Shown here one piece after another: positions 1 to 8,251 of a stretch of DNA of 64,000 bases (its first letter is position 1; every line of letters begins with the position of its first letter). The notes under the pieces are model-generated. The model saw only the letters and a program-made list of their open reading frames with translations. It had not been told where the DNA came from and made no database searches. The position numbers and the translations under genes were made by a program. Source of the stretch: Burkholderiaceae bacterium (lineage in GTDB: Bacteria > Pseudomonadota > Gammaproteobacteria > Burkholderiales > Burkholderiaceae_E); assembly GCA_024235875.1 (NCBI GenBank), contig JACKLP010000015.1:1-64000 (forward strand), given 5' to 3'.

Positions 1-2133
1 GTCCTGAACAATCTCTCCGTCCTGTTCAGAACCACGGGCCGCGTGGCGCAGGCGAGGGCATTGCTCGAGCAAGCGATCGCCGACTTGGAGCGGCGCGTGC
101 CGGCCAACGACCTTCGTCTTGCCGCGGTCTACCAGAATCTAGCAAGCGCCCTGTCGCAGATTGCCCAGTTCGACGAAGCCGAGCGCTTACTAAGGCGTGC
201 TCTCGAGATTCGTGAATCTCTACTACCGGCAGGTCATCGCGAGATTGGAATCACGATGTCCAATCTCGGCGTGAGGCTGATGAACGCCGGCAAGCTGAAC
301 GAAGCCGAACCGCTGCTTCGACGTGCCTTGGCAATGCTTCGTCAAGCGCAGCCAGCCAAGCACGGTCAGACAGCCAGCGCCATGAGCAATCTCGCGGTCC
401 TGCTTGAAAAGGCGGGTCGCCCCACCGAGGCCGAATCGCTGTTCCTGAACGCGTATCGCGTTTTGTTGGACGCGGGAATGCCACGCGAGGCAGCGACCAT
501 CCAGGGCAACTTGATGCGCTTCTATGCGCCGACCGATCGGAGAGCGCTACCGAAACAACTTCTCGCCCTTTCGATCTTCTATGGAAAGCAGTCTGTCAAT
601 GCGATCCAGGCGCTTCGTGCTGCATTACGCGGCTCGACCGCGGCGATACAGCGCACCTTTGTCGGTCCGTGGCGCAACACATACACGGGACTGGCGGATC
701 GACTGATCGAGGCCGGGCGCATACCCGAGGCCCAGCAAGTGCTATCAATGCTCAAGGAGCAGGAGTTCTCGGAGTTCATTCGGGGCGCCGAGACCGATTC
801 GGGTGCGACGAACTTCCGAATCATGCCGATGACATCGACCGAAGCTCATGCGAGCCAACTGCTGCAGGACGCGAAGACCCTTGCGAACGCAGAAACTGCC
901 TTCGCTGCGGCAGTGGATCGAGTCAAGCAATCCTTTGTCGCACTTGCCGGCCCGGCTTTGTCGGAGTCGGCAAGCATTGACCCGGCTCATGATCCTATCG
1001 ATCAGGTACTCGCCCGATCCGGCGCATCAGAATCGGTTCTGATGCTCCAGACGCTCACGCTCAAACGACATCTGCGACTGATCGTGAGCGGCGCAAGCGG
1101 CCGCAAGGCCTACACCGTCGCGATTGCGCGCGAGACGCTGAGGCGACGAGTAAATGCCTTGGCCGAAGCACTTCGCTCACCGCGTCTCGATCCGCGCCCG
1201 GCCGCGCGCGAACTCTACGAGATCCTGATACGGCCCTTGGAAGCCGAAATCGCCACCAGGCCGGAAGCGAAAGTAATCCTGCTTTCGACCGACGGCGAAC
1301 TGCGCCAGCTTCCGTTCGCCGCGCTCCACGATGGCACGCGGTATCTAGGCCAGCGCGTGGCCACGGTACTGGACGTCGTCGGCAGCGGTCGACAGGCCGA
1401 GACAGCATCGCGTCGACCGTGGATCGCTGCAATGGGCGTGAGTCGGGCCCACCCAGGGTTTCGTTCGTTGCCCGCCGTTGCGCTCGAGTTGCGCGCGATC
1501 GTGCGCGACGAGTCGAACCCTTCCGGTGCACTGCCCGGGCGCTACGCGCTCGATGAATCCTTTACGGCGGAACACCTGAAGCTTTCGCTCAGTGAGGGAC
1601 GCGCGTCGATCATTCACCTGGCGACGCACTACCGATTCAGCCCACTCGGAGAGCACGAGAGCTTCTTGTTGACCGGAGATGGCGAGCGATTGTCATTGGC
1701 GCAATTCCGCAAGGGCGGGTTTGATTTCACCGGTGTTGATCTTCTCGCAATCTCTGCTTGCGAGACGGCCAGGGCACGTCGCAGCAGTGGCATCGAAGTC
1801 GAAGCGCTCGCGGTGGTCGCTCGAAAGCTGGGCGCTCGCTCGGTCATGGCAACGCTATGGTCCGTTGCCGACGAAAGCACTGCGCACTTCATGCAACGGT
1901 TCTACAAGGCACGGCATAGCGGCGGATTGTCCAAGGCGCAGGCGCTCAGACAGGCCCAGATCGACATGATCGAAGGCCGAAAAAATGCCGCCGCCGCTGG
2001 GCCCCGGTGGGAGCCTCGTGGCGCCAGCGCAGCGAACGCGCTACCGCGGGCCGACGTCAGCGGCGCACCCCATGCCCGCTATTCGCATCCGTTCTACTGG
2101 GCACCATTCATCATGATGGGCGCGTGGCACTAG
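1..2133 (+). CDS. TPR-CHAT protease, 5' end outside window
   Basis: The frame is open to the first base, and the 14 codons before the first possible start (GTG at 43) already read as TPR sequence (NNLSVLFRTTG), so the gene starts upstream of the window. The N-terminal half holds tandem 42-residue kinesin-light-chain-type TPRs, for example NLGVRLMNAGKLNEAEPLL. The C-terminal half is a CHAT peptidase domain (clan CD, caspase relatives) with the His motif HLATH and the Cys motif ISACET, and it ends in the family signature HPFYWAPF followed by MGAW. TPR-CHAT proteins are regulated proteases whose repeats sense a partner. The gene converges on 2177-2758. Two further TPR-CHAT genes occur at 3702 and 31867. 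Any signal peptide lies outside the window. Confidence 0.9.
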   Translation, partial: VLNNLSVLFRTTGRVAQARALLEQAIADLERRVPANDLRLAAVYQNLASALSQIAQFDEAERLLRRALEIRESLLPAGHREIGITMSNLGVRLMNAGKLNEAEPLLRRALAMLRQAQPAKHGQTASAMSNLAVLLEKAGRPTEAESLFLNAYRVLLDAGMPREAATIQGNLMRFYAPTDRRALPKQLLALSIFYGKQSVNAIQALRAALRGSTAAIQRTFVGPWRNTYTGLADRLIEAGRIPEAQQVLSMLKEQEFSEFIRGAETDSGATNFRIMPMTSTEAHASQLLQDAKTLANAETAFAAAVDRVKQSFVALAGPALSESASIDPAHDPIDQVLARSGASESVLMLQTLTLKRHLRLIVSGASGRKAYTVAIARETLRRRVNALAEALRSPRLDPRPAARELYEILIRPLEAEIATRPEAKVILLSTDGELRQLPFAALHDGTRYLGQRVATVLDVVGSGRQAETASRRPWIAAMGVSRAHPGFRSLPAVALELRAIVRDESNPSGALPGRYALDESFTAEHLKLSLSEGRASIIHLATHYRFSPLGEHESFLLTGDGERLSLAQFRKGGFDFTGVDLLAISACETARARRSSGIEVEALAVVARKLGARSVMATLWSVADESTAHFMQRFYKARHSGGLSKAQALRQAQIDMIEGRKNAAAAGPRWEPRGASAANALPRADVSGAPHARYSHPFYWAPFIMMGAWH

Positions 2134-2176
2134 ACTGCCCGGAGGCGGCCAATATGCCGCACGGGCATGCCAGGCG

Positions 2177-2758
2177 CTAGTTGCCAGTCCAGTTCTCGAG
2201 AACGCAGCGTTTGCTGTACGGAATCATTGCCGAGTCCGACAGAACGGCGGCTCGGACCCGACCCGATTTGGAAAGTACCGCGACGATTGTCTGATACTCG
2301 TTGCTAGAGAGACCACGCCATTTCAACCGGATGACGACGGAGCTATCAGCACCATACTGTGCTTGTTTGGCCCATGGCCGCTCGACGATGTCCGATGCGA
2401 CCAGACGGCCTGTCCGGTGATAGCAACCAAGGACGCCTCTCGAGAGGTCCCCGAAGCTCTGGTTCATCTGGGAAACACTGACCTCGCCGGGCCGTGTCAT
2501 CTGCTTCACACTGGCCGCAACCGCATCCGGGTTCTGAAGAAACCAACTAAGGGCCATCGATACAAGCTCCAAACCATCCTCCTGACCAGGGTTGTGCTCA
2601 CTCGGAGCCCAGCGCGCTCTCGACGGGGGACGGTGATCTCCCTCACCGTCGCGAACCCAATCTTGGCGTCCCATCCGAAGCATGGTCAAGGAAAGTCTCG
2701 CAGCATCCCATCGGCACGCACGCAGTCCCGATCCGAGCCGGCACGAAGCGACTGTCAC
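2177..2758 (-). CDS. Putative lipoprotein of unknown function
   Basis: I do not recognise this family. The 193-residue frame begins at a GTG at 2758, but that start gives MTVASCRLG, the tail of what looks like a lipoprotein signal. Reading upstream in frame gives NGWRSRLAGAIVVTVASC, a good signal with a lipobox Cys. No ATG, GTG or TTG precedes it before the in-frame stop. A CTG at 2797 would overlap the stop of the upstream lipoprotein gene as CTGA and encode exactly that signal, so a non-canonical coupled start is possible. The rest is soluble, with several Cys and aromatic residues. It lies directly downstream of 2794-3612 and is probably co-transcribed with it. Confidence 0.6.
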   Translation of the reverse strand: MTVASCRLGSGLRACRWDAARLSLTMLRMGRQDWVRDGEGDHRPPSRARWAPSEHNPGQEDGLELVSMALSWFLQNPDAVAASVKQMTRPGEVSVSQMNQSFGDLSRGVLGCYHRTGRLVASDIVERPWAKQAQYGADSSVVIRLKWRGLSSNEYQTIVAVLSKSGRVRAAVLSDSAMIPYSKRCVLENWTGN

Positions 2759-2793
2759 GACGATCGCCCCGGCCAGGCGCGACCTCCAGCCGT

Positions 2794-3612
2794 TCAGGCC
2801 GAGGTAACGGTGCCGACTTCCTTCGCATAGTCGGCCACGGCTGCTCTTAGCTTCTGGGTTTCGGCCTCCATCCGGCGAACCTCGGATTCAACGCGTCGGG
2901 CCTGCGTCGCCGAGCGCTTCTGGCGCAGCTGTCGGGCAGCTTCGCGGTAGGTCTTCGTCATCTTGTCGAGATCCTCGATGACCACCTTCATGTTCTCCAG
3001 ATTCTCTTGTTCCCGGGCCGCGACGACGCGCCTTGACTGCGACGATCCCGAGGCCTTGGCCGCGCGAATACGTTTTCGACCCTCGAGAATGACGCGCCTT
3101 TGGACTGCTGCATGGGCTCGCAGTTGCTCATTGTCCCGTCTGGCATCCTCGAGCATCTGCGCGAGCGCGGCGCGTTCGTTCTGGCCCTTACGCTCCCGAA
3201 GCGCCACGAGGTAGCCGTCGGCCGCCCCGTAGATCGCGACCATCAGCACGGGCGCTTTGAGCAAACGCTTGCAATCGATGTGGCGCGGTAACGTGAAACG
3301 GGCGATCTGACACTGCAAGAGCAGGCGGGCGCCGCGGGTCAGCAGCGCGTTCATCGCGCCACCGAGCATCAGGCTGGAGATCCTGGAGCGATTCTCGGCG
3401 AGCACCTGCTCATCGCGGGTACGCTGCGCGGACTCTTCATGTCTGCTCGGGCCGGGTCCATCCGCCGTCACGGGTCCCAATTTGGGAAATTCGCCCCTCA
3501 GGCTCGAGCAAGCGGTGGCCGATACGGCGAGCATCATTGCCGTCACGATGCTTGCGACGCGCGCTCCATACTTGGCGCGGCACCCGAGCGATCTGCAGGT
3601 AAGACCATTCAT
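2794..3612 (-). CDS. Coiled-coil lipoprotein, paralogue of 7221-8081
   Basis: The N terminus is a long signal ending in a lipobox (LAVSATACSS), so this should be an envelope lipoprotein. A central segment (SRISSLMLGGAMNALLTRG ...) is followed by long charged helices with coiled-coil character, ending AYAKEVGTVTSA. The same core and the same C-terminal AYAKEVGTVT occur in the protein at 7221-8081, so the two are paralogues; each adjoins the CHAT gene at 3702-6680. I know of no named family. An ECF-type promoter element (3658-3681) lies about 46 nt upstream of the start. The role is unknown; a structural or partner role for the CHAT protease is inferred from context only. Confidence 0.8.
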   Translation of the reverse strand: MNGLTCRSLGCRAKYGARVASIVTAMMLAVSATACSSLRGEFPKLGPVTADGPGPSRHEESAQRTRDEQVLAENRSRISSLMLGGAMNALLTRGARLLLQCQIARFTLPRHIDCKRLLKAPVLMVAIYGAADGYLVALRERKGQNERAALAQMLEDARRDNEQLRAHAAVQRRVILEGRKRIRAAKASGSSQSRRVVAAREQENLENMKVVIEDLDKMTKTYREAARQLRQKRSATQARRVESEVRRMEAETQKLRAAVADYAKEVGTVTSA

Positions 3613-3657
3613 CGTTGCGTCTCCAGAGATGCCGACGGAAGTCGGCTACCCCTCTAT

Positions 3658-3681
3658 GACGAGACGAATGCTGAACTGTCA
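3658..3681 (-). promoter_or_regulatory. ECF-type promoter element for 2794-3612
   Basis: On the minus strand this reads TGACAG, 14 nt, then CGTC, followed by ATAG. TGAC and CGTC are 16 nt apart, as in the six other copies in this locus. It lies 46 nt upstream of the lipoprotein start. CGTC is a common ECF -10 core; assignment to the sigma factor at 28955-29653 is inference. Confidence 0.6.
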
Positions 3682-3701
3682 GGAATTTTCTCGAGGCCGA
3701 A

Positions 3702-6680
3702 TCAGAACCAGGCGCCCATGACGACGAACGGCGCCCAGTAGAACGGGTGCGAATGGCCCAGCCGAAGGCGGGGGTCGACCGCACGCAGCCCCTCGCGGCC
3801 CACGCCAGTGGCGCCACGGTCTGGCCCGGCGGCCTCTGCCGATCGACTTGGATCCGTTGCGGCGTCGCGTGTCCTCAAAAGCTCGCGCTGGGCCTGCGCG
3901 AGGGCGAGCACAGGCGCCACCCCCGATCGAAAGGCCCGCCGGTAGAAACTCGACATCAACTTTGCGGTGCTTCGGTCGGCGACCGACCACAAGCTTGCGA
4001 CGACCTCCCGCGCACCTTTGGCCTGGGCGGTGCGGCCCAGTCCATCGATCTCGAGGCCATTCGCTCCAATGCCTGTCTCACAGGCCGAAAGCGTGAGCAG
4101 GTCGACCTGATCGAGAGAATAATCGCCCGTACGGAAGTCCCTCAGGCTGAGCATCTTGCCGTCACCCAGCAGCAGCGCGGTATCCGCGTCACTGTATGGG
4201 CTGAACCGAAAATGGCTGGCGACATGGACCACGCGGGGTCTTGAAGCCAGGGCTTTGGACAGCGACGCAGCGGTAAACGCATCGTCGAGCCATTTGCTAC
4301 CGGGCAGCGCGCCTTTCGGATTGACGTCGTCTATGACGATCGCACCCAGTTCGCCAACGACGCCGGGCAAGGGTGGAAAGCCCGGGTGCCCCCGACTCAC
4401 GCCCATGGCGATCACGTTCTCGGGGGTTTGCTTTGTCCCAATGGTTCCCCGCGGCCGCGACGCGCCAGTGTAGGCAGCGGTGGCCCAAAGCTCGACGACA
4501 TATCGCTTGCCGTCGAAAAGCGCGCCGACAGGAACATACCGCAGCACTCCATCCAGCGAAACATAGAGAATCTGAACGTCGGCGTTGATCAGCGTCGATA
4601 CGATCGGGCGTATCAAGACGTCGAATAGCCGCTTCGCCGGGGGGCGCGGATCCTGGGCGGGAGAGCGCAAGGAGTCTCGAAGCTGCTGTACCAGGCGGTG
4701 AAGCTCGTCGCGCTTGATATTTGATCGCGCCGCGGTCAGTTTTCCATCGGCGGTAGTCAGCAGCAGCCGTACGCCTTCGGGAAGCGTCGCCGTGTGCAAC
4801 AAGGCTGCCCGCTCCGCGGGGCGGATCTCGGTGAGGACAGCGCCCTGTCGGGATGCCCGCTTCTCGGCAAGTTGCGCGAGCCGGGCATCGTACGTGGCAA
4901 AGGCCGAGGTCATCTCGCCGACCGCTTCGGAAAAGCTGCGACGGGCGGATTCCAACGCGGAAGCCAGCTCGCGGTGCGCGCGAGCATCCGGCATCGAGGC
5001 GGTCACCGCCATCTGCCGTTGCTGCAACGCAGTGAGTCGGACGGCGTGCGCGCTCACTGTGCGCGACCACTGATCCTCGAGGGGTGCATACGGCAACGCC
5101 TGGCTACGAGGATCGCCCCTCGAATCACGATTGATGTACTCGAAGTATTCTTGTTCCTTGAGCAGGTCGAGCACTCGCTGAGCCTCGACCAGGCGACCGG
5201 CCTCGACCAGCCGCTCCGCGAGCCCGGTGTAGTGGCGCTGCACGAGATCGAGGAAGCTGCGTCGCGCCTGCAGCCCACCGACCCGTCCGCTGAGTTTCTG
5301 CAGGATCTCGACAGCCCTTTTTCCGTAGAAGATCGCCAGCGAAAGGTCTCGCCGCGCCTTGGTGGCGCGCATGGGCACCGGCGCATGGAACTCCATCAAG
5401 CGCGCGGCAACCGCCCACTCGACCCGAGGGTCGCCCGCCGAAACAGCGATCGAATAGGCCTCCTCGAGCATCGACCTCGCTACCGTTTCGTCGCCACGCT
5501 CATGCAATGCAACCGCAAGATTCGCCAGGCCGATGGCAACTTCCGGATGCAGTGGCGGCAACAGCTTCCGACGGATCGTGAGCGACTCACGAAACAATTG
5601 CTCCGCCTCTTGCACTCGACCACGGTCAAGGAGCATCGCGCCCAGGTTCCCGGGCAGCGCGGCCTCGGCTGCGAGCATTGGTCGACCGGGTGTTCGAAGC
5701 AGCGTCAGTGCCTGCTGCCAGGTCTGTTCTGCGTCATCGCGCAGGCGCGCCGCTTGCTCGGCACTGGCCTTGTTGCTCATCACACGAATCACTTCGGTAT
5801 GCGATGGCGGCAACACGCGCGAGACGATCGAAAGCGCGCGCTTGTGCACCACCAGCGCCTCTTCAGGGCGGCCGACCGTTTGCAGCAATACGCCAAGATT
5901 GCTGAGGGTCTGCGCGAGTGCCGGATGGTCGGCCCCAAGCCCGCGCTCCCGAACTGCAACGGCTTGCCGAAAGAGCTGCTCGGCCTCGGCGTAGCGTCCC
6001 AGGGCCGTGAGTACCGCCGCCAGACCGTCGATGGGCCACGCTGTCACCGGATCGTCTGCCCCTCTCGCCTTGATGATGATTTGTAGCGAACGACGGTACC
6101 GCTTCTCGGCGGCTTCGAACCGGCCCGACAGGCGCAATACAAGCGCGAGATTCGACAGCGATTGCGCGATCAGCGGGTGCCCCGCCGGCAGCGCCTTCTC
6201 CCGCATCGACAGCGCCTTTTCGAATGCCTCGCGGGCGGGCTCGAGGGCGCCACCATGCATGAGCGCCAATCCGACACCGTTGGTCGACTCGGCAATGTCG
6301 GCATCGTTCGCCGACAGGTGTTTCACCCGGATCTGCAATGCGCGCCGATGCAAGGACAACGCACGTTCGTATCGGCCCAGCGCATCGAGCGTGAAGGCCA
6401 GGACCGTCTGCGCATTGGCGAGTTCGAGTGAGTCCGGACCGAACACCGACTCTGCATCGGACGCAGCCCGCTCGCAAAGCTTCAGGGCCTCCTGGGGCGG
6501 GCGCCGCTTGGTGCTGTTCTGACAGGCGGCGATCGACGCATTCGCCTGGCGAGTGGCATCCGCTGCCTTTTCCATCCGCGCGTCAATATGCGCCGTGCCG
6601 GCGGGGGGCTTGCCAACCGGCCCGCTGCACGCACCCAGCAACAACGCGGTCGATGCTGCGATCAGCGCGGACCGTAGCAT
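3702..6680 (-). CDS. TPR-CHAT protease, predicted lipoprotein
   Basis: This 992-residue protein starts with a lipoprotein signal (ALIAASTALLLGACSG, Cys 18). TPR repeats of the 42-residue type fill roughly residues 70-420, a helical linker follows, and the CHAT protease domain is C-terminal. Visible catalytic motifs are HVASH (His about 823) and LSACETG (Cys about 867), with the terminal HPFYWAPF-MGAW signature. CHAT domains are cysteine proteases related to caspases and separase. Most described TPR-CHAT proteins act in the cytoplasm, so a lipid-anchored, exported form is unusual. It is the last gene of a unit with 7221-8081 and 6717-7217, 36 nt after the latter. Substrate unknown. Confidence 0.9.
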   Translation of the reverse strand: MLRSALIAASTALLLGACSGPVGKPPAGTAHIDARMEKAADATRQANASIAACQNSTKRRPPQEALKLCERAASDAESVFGPDSLELANAQTVLAFTLDALGRYERALSLHRRALQIRVKHLSANDADIAESTNGVGLALMHGGALEPAREAFEKALSMREKALPAGHPLIAQSLSNLALVLRLSGRFEAAEKRYRRSLQIIIKARGADDPVTAWPIDGLAAVLTALGRYAEAEQLFRQAVAVRERGLGADHPALAQTLSNLGVLLQTVGRPEEALVVHKRALSIVSRVLPPSHTEVIRVMSNKASAEQAARLRDDAEQTWQQALTLLRTPGRPMLAAEAALPGNLGAMLLDRGRVQEAEQLFRESLTIRRKLLPPLHPEVAIGLANLAVALHERGDETVARSMLEEAYSIAVSAGDPRVEWAVAARLMEFHAPVPMRATKARRDLSLAIFYGKRAVEILQKLSGRVGGLQARRSFLDLVQRHYTGLAERLVEAGRLVEAQRVLDLLKEQEYFEYINRDSRGDPRSQALPYAPLEDQWSRTVSAHAVRLTALQQRQMAVTASMPDARAHRELASALESARRSFSEAVGEMTSAFATYDARLAQLAEKRASRQGAVLTEIRPAERAALLHTATLPEGVRLLLTTADGKLTAARSNIKRDELHRLVQQLRDSLRSPAQDPRPPAKRLFDVLIRPIVSTLINADVQILYVSLDGVLRYVPVGALFDGKRYVVELWATAAYTGASRPRGTIGTKQTPENVIAMGVSRGHPGFPPLPGVVGELGAIVIDDVNPKGALPGSKWLDDAFTAASLSKALASRPRVVHVASHFRFSPYSDADTALLLGDGKMLSLRDFRTGDYSLDQVDLLTLSACETGIGANGLEIDGLGRTAQAKGAREVVASLWSVADRSTAKLMSSFYRRAFRSGVAPVLALAQAQRELLRTRDAATDPSRSAEAAGPDRGATGVGREGLRAVDPRLRLGHSHPFYWAPFVVMGAWF

Positions 6681-6716
6681 CGATGGCGGCCAGGTCGATG
6701 ACGAACCAAGCTTGGC

Positions 6717-7217
6717 TCAGTTCTGAACGGCCTGAACAGCCGCTTGCTCGAGATGCTGGTATTCGTTTTTCAGCGCCTGCAGCTTCGCCTTGGCCTTGGC
6801 CAGACGCTCGGGATCTCCCTCACGCTTGGCCCTTTCCAAATCGCGGCGCGCGGCAGCGTTCTCTCGTTTGGCTGCCGCAACTTCGGCCTGCACGCGAACG
6901 AACTCCGGAGAGCGCTGCTTCTTGGCTGCCTTCAGTTGTCGATCGAGTGTTTCGAGATCCCGGCCGATCTTTTTGGCGTCCGCTTCTGCCGCACGCAACT
7001 GATCTCGAAGGTCCTCGTTCTCTCGCCGTTCCGCATCCAGCCTGGCTTTCAGTTCGTTCGTCTTTGCCCGATCACACCCGGTGCGCTGACAGTCTTGCGC
7101 GTTGCGAAAATCGATCATCGCTGCGCAGCCAGCCAAGCCCACGAGCATGACCAACTGCAGCGCGACGCGAACAATCGATCCCAATGACATCGAACTCGAG
7201 AAACTTGCAGTTTTCAT
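6717..7217 (-). CDS. Small coiled-coil lipoprotein
   Basis: The 166-residue product has a signal peptide and lipobox (LVMLVGLAGCAAM) and then almost continuous heptad-like charged helix (ELKARLDAERRENEDLRDQL ...) to the C terminus. It lies 3 nt downstream of 7221-8081 and 36 nt upstream of the TPR-CHAT gene, so the three are very likely one operon. There is no recognisable enzymatic domain. The design suggests an elongated periplasmic spacer or assembly factor, which is inference. Two Cys at residues 43 and 48 (CQRTGC) follow the lipid anchor and could form a disulfide. Confidence 0.8.
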   Translation of the reverse strand: MKTASFSSSMSLGSIVRVALQLVMLVGLAGCAAMIDFRNAQDCQRTGCDRAKTNELKARLDAERRENEDLRDQLRAAEADAKKIGRDLETLDRQLKAAKKQRSPEFVRVQAEVAAAKRENAAARRDLERAKREGDPERLAKAKAKLQALKNEYQHLEQAAVQAVQN

Positions 7218-7220
7218 GCC

Positions 7221-8081
7221 CTATCCCGTGGTGACAGTCCCAACTTCCTTCGCATAGGCCGCCACCGCTCTTTCCAGCTTGCGGTTGCGGGCCTCCATCT
7301 GACTTACTTGGTCGTTGACTTGGCGAATCAATGTGCGATTTCCCTTCATCTTCTTGGCCGCTTCCCGGTAGGTGCCTGTCGCCTTCTTCATCTCTTTGAG
7401 CGTCGAGCGCATCTTCTCGACATTTTCCTCATCGCGCGCCCTGTCCGCGGCCGATAGCTGGGCCTTCTTGGCTTTCTTGGCGCGCTTTCTCTCGGCAATG
7501 ACCTGGCTCATGTTGGCCATCACCTTTCGAGACAACGCATTGTCGGCCCGTACTTCGTCGAGCATTTGCTGGATCGCGCGACGCTCGTTGCGCCCCTTGC
7601 GCTCGCGAACCGCCGTTGCATATCCTTCAGCGGCGCCATGGATGGTCAGGAGCGCGGCGCCCATCGTCACGATCTTGGTGCAGTTGACATTGCGCTTCGA
7701 CGTCGCGCGAGACAACTGACACATCGCGAGCAATGCGATGCCCTTGGTCATCAGCGCGTTCATTGCGCCGCCCAGCATCAGGCTTGACACCCTGGACTCG
7801 TCTTCGCGAAGCTGTTTCTCTGCCGGGGAGAGTTCCGGCACCCGCTCGCCTGCGCCGGCGATCGAACGAGAGCGCGACGGAGCTTCCTCACTGGCCTGAG
7901 GGGCGAGCCCATCCGCGTTGGGCGGCGCGGCCTGGTCCGTGCCCGACGACTTGGGCAGACGAGAAACGACCCAATCATTGGCTGCTTCCATCTTGTCCTT
8001 GACGCTGGCGCAAGACGCGAACAGCACGCTCGCCACCAGGACGCCCGACACGAGGGCCCGATATTTCAGTTGTTGTTTCAT
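7221..8081 (-). CDS. Coiled-coil lipoprotein, paralogue of 2794-3612
   Basis: I start it at the ATG at 8081 (MKQQLKYRALVSGVLVASVLFASC) because GAGGG sits 6 nt upstream and the resulting N terminus is a clean lipoprotein signal. The longer frame reaching 8225 adds a leader without such features. The mature part has the segment SRVSSLMLGGAMNALMTKG, four Cys in the following 40 residues, and long charged helices ending AYAKEVGTVTTG. The core and tail match the lipoprotein at 2794-3612. It heads an operon with 6717-7217 and the CHAT gene. Upstream, at 8233-8243, is a short palindromic motif shared with two other units. Confidence 0.8.
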   Translation of the reverse strand: MKQQLKYRALVSGVLVASVLFASCASVKDKMEAANDWVVSRLPKSSGTDQAAPPNADGLAPQASEEAPSRSRSIAGAGERVPELSPAEKQLREDESRVSSLMLGGAMNALMTKGIALLAMCQLSRATSKRNVNCTKIVTMGAALLTIHGAAEGYATAVRERKGRNERRAIQQMLDEVRADNALSRKVMANMSQVIAERKRAKKAKKAQLSAADRARDEENVEKMRSTLKEMKKATGTYREAAKKMKGNRTLIRQVNDQVSQMEARNRKLERAVAAYAKEVGTVTTG

Positions 8082-8232
8082 CTGCATCCCTCGCACGGCC
8101 CACAAGTTCTGGCACGGCGGATTCTTGTCCTTGGGTCCCATGAATTTTGGCAGATCACGTCGCCGGAAAGAAGTGAGCGCGTGACCGGCGCCGAGCAAAA
8201 TTGCTCCGATCCATGTGCCAAACACTCATCTA

Positions 8233-8243
8233 CTCAAAATGAG
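8233..8243 (-). promoter_or_regulatory. CTCAAAATGAG palindromic motif, copy 1
   Basis: The plus strand reads TACTCAAAATGAGGTATCTCGC from 8231. The first ten bases recur exactly at 24581, and a CCCCAAAATGGGGCACTCGC variant occurs at 37860. All three lie 150-195 nt upstream of a minus-strand start. A regulator-binding site is inferred; no function is known. Confidence 0.35.
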
Positions 8244-8251
8244 GTATCTCG

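Noticed and set aside
4794..6086. 430-codon plus-strand frame inside the TPR-CHAT gene
   Set aside because: Antisense to a gene with intact TPR and CHAT motifs; no recognisable domain.
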